A stretch of DNA of 7,461 nt from contig CAMATS010000099.1 of the NCBI GenBank assembly GCA_945861195.1, positions 1 to 7,461 on the forward strand, written 5' to 3'. Under the pieces are notes generated by a model. That model searched no databases, had not been told where the DNA came from, and was given only the letters and a program-made list of their open reading frames with translations. This document shows, piece after piece, positions 5,425 through 7,461 of this stretch. Numbering within the stretch: the stretch's first letter is position 1; the number at the start of each line of letters is the position of its first letter. A program made the position numbers and the translations under genes. This stretch comes from Rhodoferax sp. OV413. Lineage in GTDB: Bacteria > Pseudomonadota > Gammaproteobacteria > Burkholderiales > Burkholderiaceae_C.

Positions 5425-6829
5425 GGCCGGCCAGGACTGGCGCTTGTTGTTGGCAGAGGCCTGCGAGCGGGTCCGGCTGGGGCCTGGCTTGTTGCTGCAG
5501 GGAACGCTCATGCGCCTGTCTGGGCTGGTGCTCGAGGCCACTGGTCTGCGAGCGCCGGTGGGCGCGCAGTGCCTGGTGAGCATGGCCGATCAGCCGCCGG
5601 TGCTGACCGAGGTGGTTGGGTTTTCTGGTCACCGGGCTTTTTTGATGCCCGCCGGTGATGTGCACGGTCTGGCCAATGGCGCCAGGGTTGAGCCTCTGGG
5701 TGCAGTAGCAATGCCGCTGCGCCTGGGCCAGCCCGCTCAGACCCGTACTTCCCCGGCCTTTGGCGTGCTGCGCCTGCCCTTGGGCCAGGGCCTGCTGGGC
5801 CGGGTGGTGGATGCGCAGGGACAGCCCATGGACCGCGCCGGACCCCTGCGGCATGTCGTGGCGAGAGCCCTTGACCGCCAGCCGATCAATGCCATGGACC
5901 GGGCCCCGGTGCGCCAGCCGCTTGACACCGGTGTGCGGGCCATCAACGCTTTGCTGACAGTCGGCCGGGGGCAGCGCATTGGCCTGTTTGCCGGCTCTGG
6001 CGTTGGCAAAAGCGTGTTGCTGGGCATGATGGCCCGCTACACCGAGGCCGACGTGATCGTGGTTGGTTTGATCGGTGAGCGGGGCCGCGAAGTGAAGGAA
6101 TTTATTGAAGACATCCTGGGGCCTGAAGGTCGGGCACGCTCGGTGGTGGTGGCCGCGCCAGCCGACGCCCCGCCGTTGCTGCGCATGCAGGGGGCGGCCT
6201 ATGCCACAGCGATTGCCGAGAGCTTCAGGGACCAGGGCCAGCATGTCTTGCTGCTGATGGACTCACTCACCCGCTATGCCATGGCCCAGCGAGAAATCGC
6301 CCTGGCGATTGGCGAGCCGCCAGCCACCAAGGGCTACCCGCCGTCCTGCTTTGCCAAGCTGCCGCAATTGGTGGAGCGCAGCGGCAATGGCGCCCACGGT
6401 GTGGGCTCGATTACTGCGTTCTACACCCTGCTGCTCGAGGGGGACGATCAGCAGGACCCGGTCGCCGATGCCGCCCGGGCTATCTTGGATGGGCATATTG
6501 TGTTGTCCAGGGCGCTGGCCCAAGAGGGGCATTACCCGGCCATTGACATCGAACAGTCGGCTTCGCGTGTGATGCACAACGTGGTTTCGCCGGCGCACTT
6601 TGAGACGGCCCGCCGTTTTAGGGCGATCCATTCGCGTTATCAAAAAGGCCGGGATCTGGTGCAACTGGGTGCCTATGTTGGCGGCTCTGACCCCGGGCTT
6701 GACGAAGCCATTCAATTGAACCAGCCCATGGACGCATTTTTGCAGCAGGGTATGCAGCAGGGGGCAAACCTGCAAGACAGCCGCCAAGGCATGCGCAGCG
6801 CCATGGGCAGCGAGGCAGAACTGGTATGA
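5411..6829 (+). CDS. fliI: Flagellum-specific type III export ATPase FliI
   Basis: A 472-residue ATPase of the F1-beta-like family. It forms a hexamer under the export gate, where it unloads chaperones and energises substrate entry. The start chosen is the ATG of MNPPEAGQDWRLLL, 8 bases after GGAG. A longer in-frame start at 5315 would sit deep inside fliH and is unlikely. Walker A is GSGVGKS (195-201, Lys200). IGERGREVKEFIED holds the catalytic glutamate (E223). Walker B is HVLLLMDSLTR (Asp284), followed by the type III ATPase signature GEPPATKGYPPS (about 298-309). The C-terminal domain has HFETARRFRAIHSRYQKGRDL and ends with an oligomerisation and chaperone-binding helix region. The N-terminal beta-barrel (about 25-95) is present. 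All catalytic elements are intact. It is transcribed with fliH, its direct partner, but is followed by an unusually long gap before fliJ. Confidence 0.98.
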   Translation: MNPPEAGQDWRLLLAEACERVRLGPGLLLQGTLMRLSGLVLEATGLRAPVGAQCLVSMADQPPVLTEVVGFSGHRAFLMPAGDVHGLANGARVEPLGAVAMPLRLGQPAQTRTSPAFGVLRLPLGQGLLGRVVDAQGQPMDRAGPLRHVVARALDRQPINAMDRAPVRQPLDTGVRAINALLTVGRGQRIGLFAGSGVGKSVLLGMMARYTEADVIVVGLIGERGREVKEFIEDILGPEGRARSVVVAAPADAPPLLRMQGAAYATAIAESFRDQGQHVLLLMDSLTRYAMAQREIALAIGEPPATKGYPPSCFAKLPQLVERSGNGAHGVGSITAFYTLLLEGDDQQDPVADAARAILDGHIVLSRALAQEGHYPAIDIEQSASRVMHNVVSPAHFETARRFRAIHSRYQKGRDLVQLGAYVGGSDPGLDEAIQLNQPMDAFLQQGMQQGANLQDSRQGMRSAMGSEAELV

Positions 6830-6914
6830 GCGGCCTGATCAGCACAGCAAGGTTGTGCCAAAGGGCGCGATTTTGCGGGTGGGTTCTGGTGAAACCGGCT
6901 ACTTGGGGTGAACC
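6830..6914 (+). other. 85-base gap between fliI and fliJ
   Basis: The gap is long compared with the overlaps and 21-base spacing elsewhere in the operon. I see no terminator (no stem followed by a T-run) and no recognisable promoter. It ends with a GGGG-rich ribosome binding site for fliJ. Confidence 0.45.
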
Positions 6915-7379
6915 ATGGCAGGCCTGAAAAGTGTCCACCTGGCGCTCCACCTGGCCACGCGACGCAGCGAGCAGGCCTTGGCTGGCCTCACAGTGCTGCG
7001 GCACCGGCACAGCGCCGCACAGGGCCAGCTGATGCAATTGCAAAACTATGCCGACGAGACGCAAGCGCGCTGGTTAGCGGCGGCCAGCAACTCGGTGAGC
7101 CCGGAACTGCTGCGCGGCCACTACCAGTTCATGGACCGCCTCGGGCAGGCCATGTTGCTGCAGCAGGGGCTGCTGGCGCAAATTGATGCCAAGCTGGCGG
7201 GCGCACGCGATATTTGGCTGGCGGCCCGGGCCAGGTTGGCGGCCTTGCAGCAGGTGTTGCAAAACAAGCAGGCCGACTTGCGCACAGCGCAGGGCCGGCT
7301 TGAGCAAAAGCAAATGGACGAGCTGGCCGCAACACGGTTCCGGCAGAACACACAGACAAACCTTTTTGAGCCAGGATGA
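6915..7379 (+). CDS. fliJ: Flagellar export protein FliJ
   Basis: A 154-residue, almost entirely helical protein, near the usual 145-155. FliJ forms an antiparallel coiled coil that inserts into the FliI hexamer, like the gamma subunit of F1, and binds FlhA to open the proton-driven gate. It also recycles export chaperones. The sequence starts MAGLKSVHLALHLATRRSEQ and carries long Leu/Ala/Gln heptad-like stretches at about 10-60 and 68-140. Between them lies 'ELLRGHYQFMDRLGQA', the loop-helix region typical of proteobacterial FliJ. Near the C-terminus KQMDELAATRF is a well-known FliJ signature. The ATG has a good Shine-Dalgarno (GGGGTG, about 4-6 bases upstream). The stop overlaps the likely fliK start in an ATGA arrangement, so fliK is translationally coupled. 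Sequence conservation is low in this family, and the position after fliI supports the call. Confidence 0.92.
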   Translation: MAGLKSVHLALHLATRRSEQALAGLTVLRHRHSAAQGQLMQLQNYADETQARWLAAASNSVSPELLRGHYQFMDRLGQAMLLQQGLLAQIDAKLAGARDIWLAARARLAALQQVLQNKQADLRTAQGRLEQKQMDELAATRFRQNTQTNLFEPG

Positions 7380-7461
7380 TGGGAATCGAAAACTTAGCAA
7401 ATTCAGCCACGGCGGCGCTGCTTCGCCCCGGACTGGCCAAAGCCGCAACCCCGGCATCGGG
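7376..7461 (+). CDS. fliK: Flagellar hook-length control protein FliK, N-terminal fragment
   Basis: Only the first 28 codons are in the window, beginning MMGIENLANSATAALLRPG. Two ATGs lie in tandem at 7376 and 7379. The first overlaps the fliJ TGA as ATGA, while the second sits at a better distance from the upstream GAG/AGG. FliK is an exported molecular ruler that switches the export gate from hook to filament substrates through its C-terminal contact with FlhB. The N-terminus is Ala/Pro-rich and unstructured in the family, so it offers little for identification. The call rests on operon order (fliJ-fliK) and the 'xIENLA' style opening. The conserved C-terminal domain lies outside the window. 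Confidence 0.72.
   Translation, partial: MMGIENLANSATAALLRPGLAKAATPAS

Overview
The window is a flagellar locus of a Gram-negative bacterium, most likely a betaproteobacterium of the Burkholderiales (Comamonadaceae/Rhodoferax-like). That placement rests on the protein sequences, the GC-rich coding style and the gene order. It is inference, since no rRNA or other marker gene is present.

Layout. Bases 1-469 hold the end of a + strand export-chaperone operon: the 3' end of fliS, then complete fliT one base after it. Bases 596-1350 carry a compact two-gene module on the - strand, a TumE-family (DUF6516) toxin followed by an HVO_A0114-like winged-helix antitoxin, overlapping by ATGA. Bases 1351-1541 hold no confident gene, but do hold a candidate toxin promoter/operator and a start-less 57-codon open frame that could be a remnant. 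fliE lies at 1542-1859 on the - strand. A 179-base divergent region (1860-2038) separates it from fliF and carries an imperfect inverted repeat and a good match to a flagellar sigma-28 promoter facing fliF. From 2039 to the end the + strand carries fliF, fliG, fliH, fliI, fliJ and the first codons of fliK, tightly packed apart from an 85-base gap before fliJ.

How the genes work together. FliF forms the MS ring, FliG the rotor part of the C ring, and FliE the adaptor between MS ring and rod. FliH, FliI and FliJ form the cytoplasmic ATPase complex of the flagellar type III export gate. FliK measures hook length. FliS and FliT are chaperones for flagellin and the filament cap. This part is ordinary and its key residues are intact.

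The only accessory element is the toxin-antitoxin pair in the tail-to-tail space between fliT and fliE, on the same strand as and downstream of fliE. It belongs to a known family pair. Its placement, toxin-first order, contrasting ribosome binding sites and candidate operator are the points worth a second look. I found no CRISPR array, tRNA, rRNA, insertion sequence or convincing new system.
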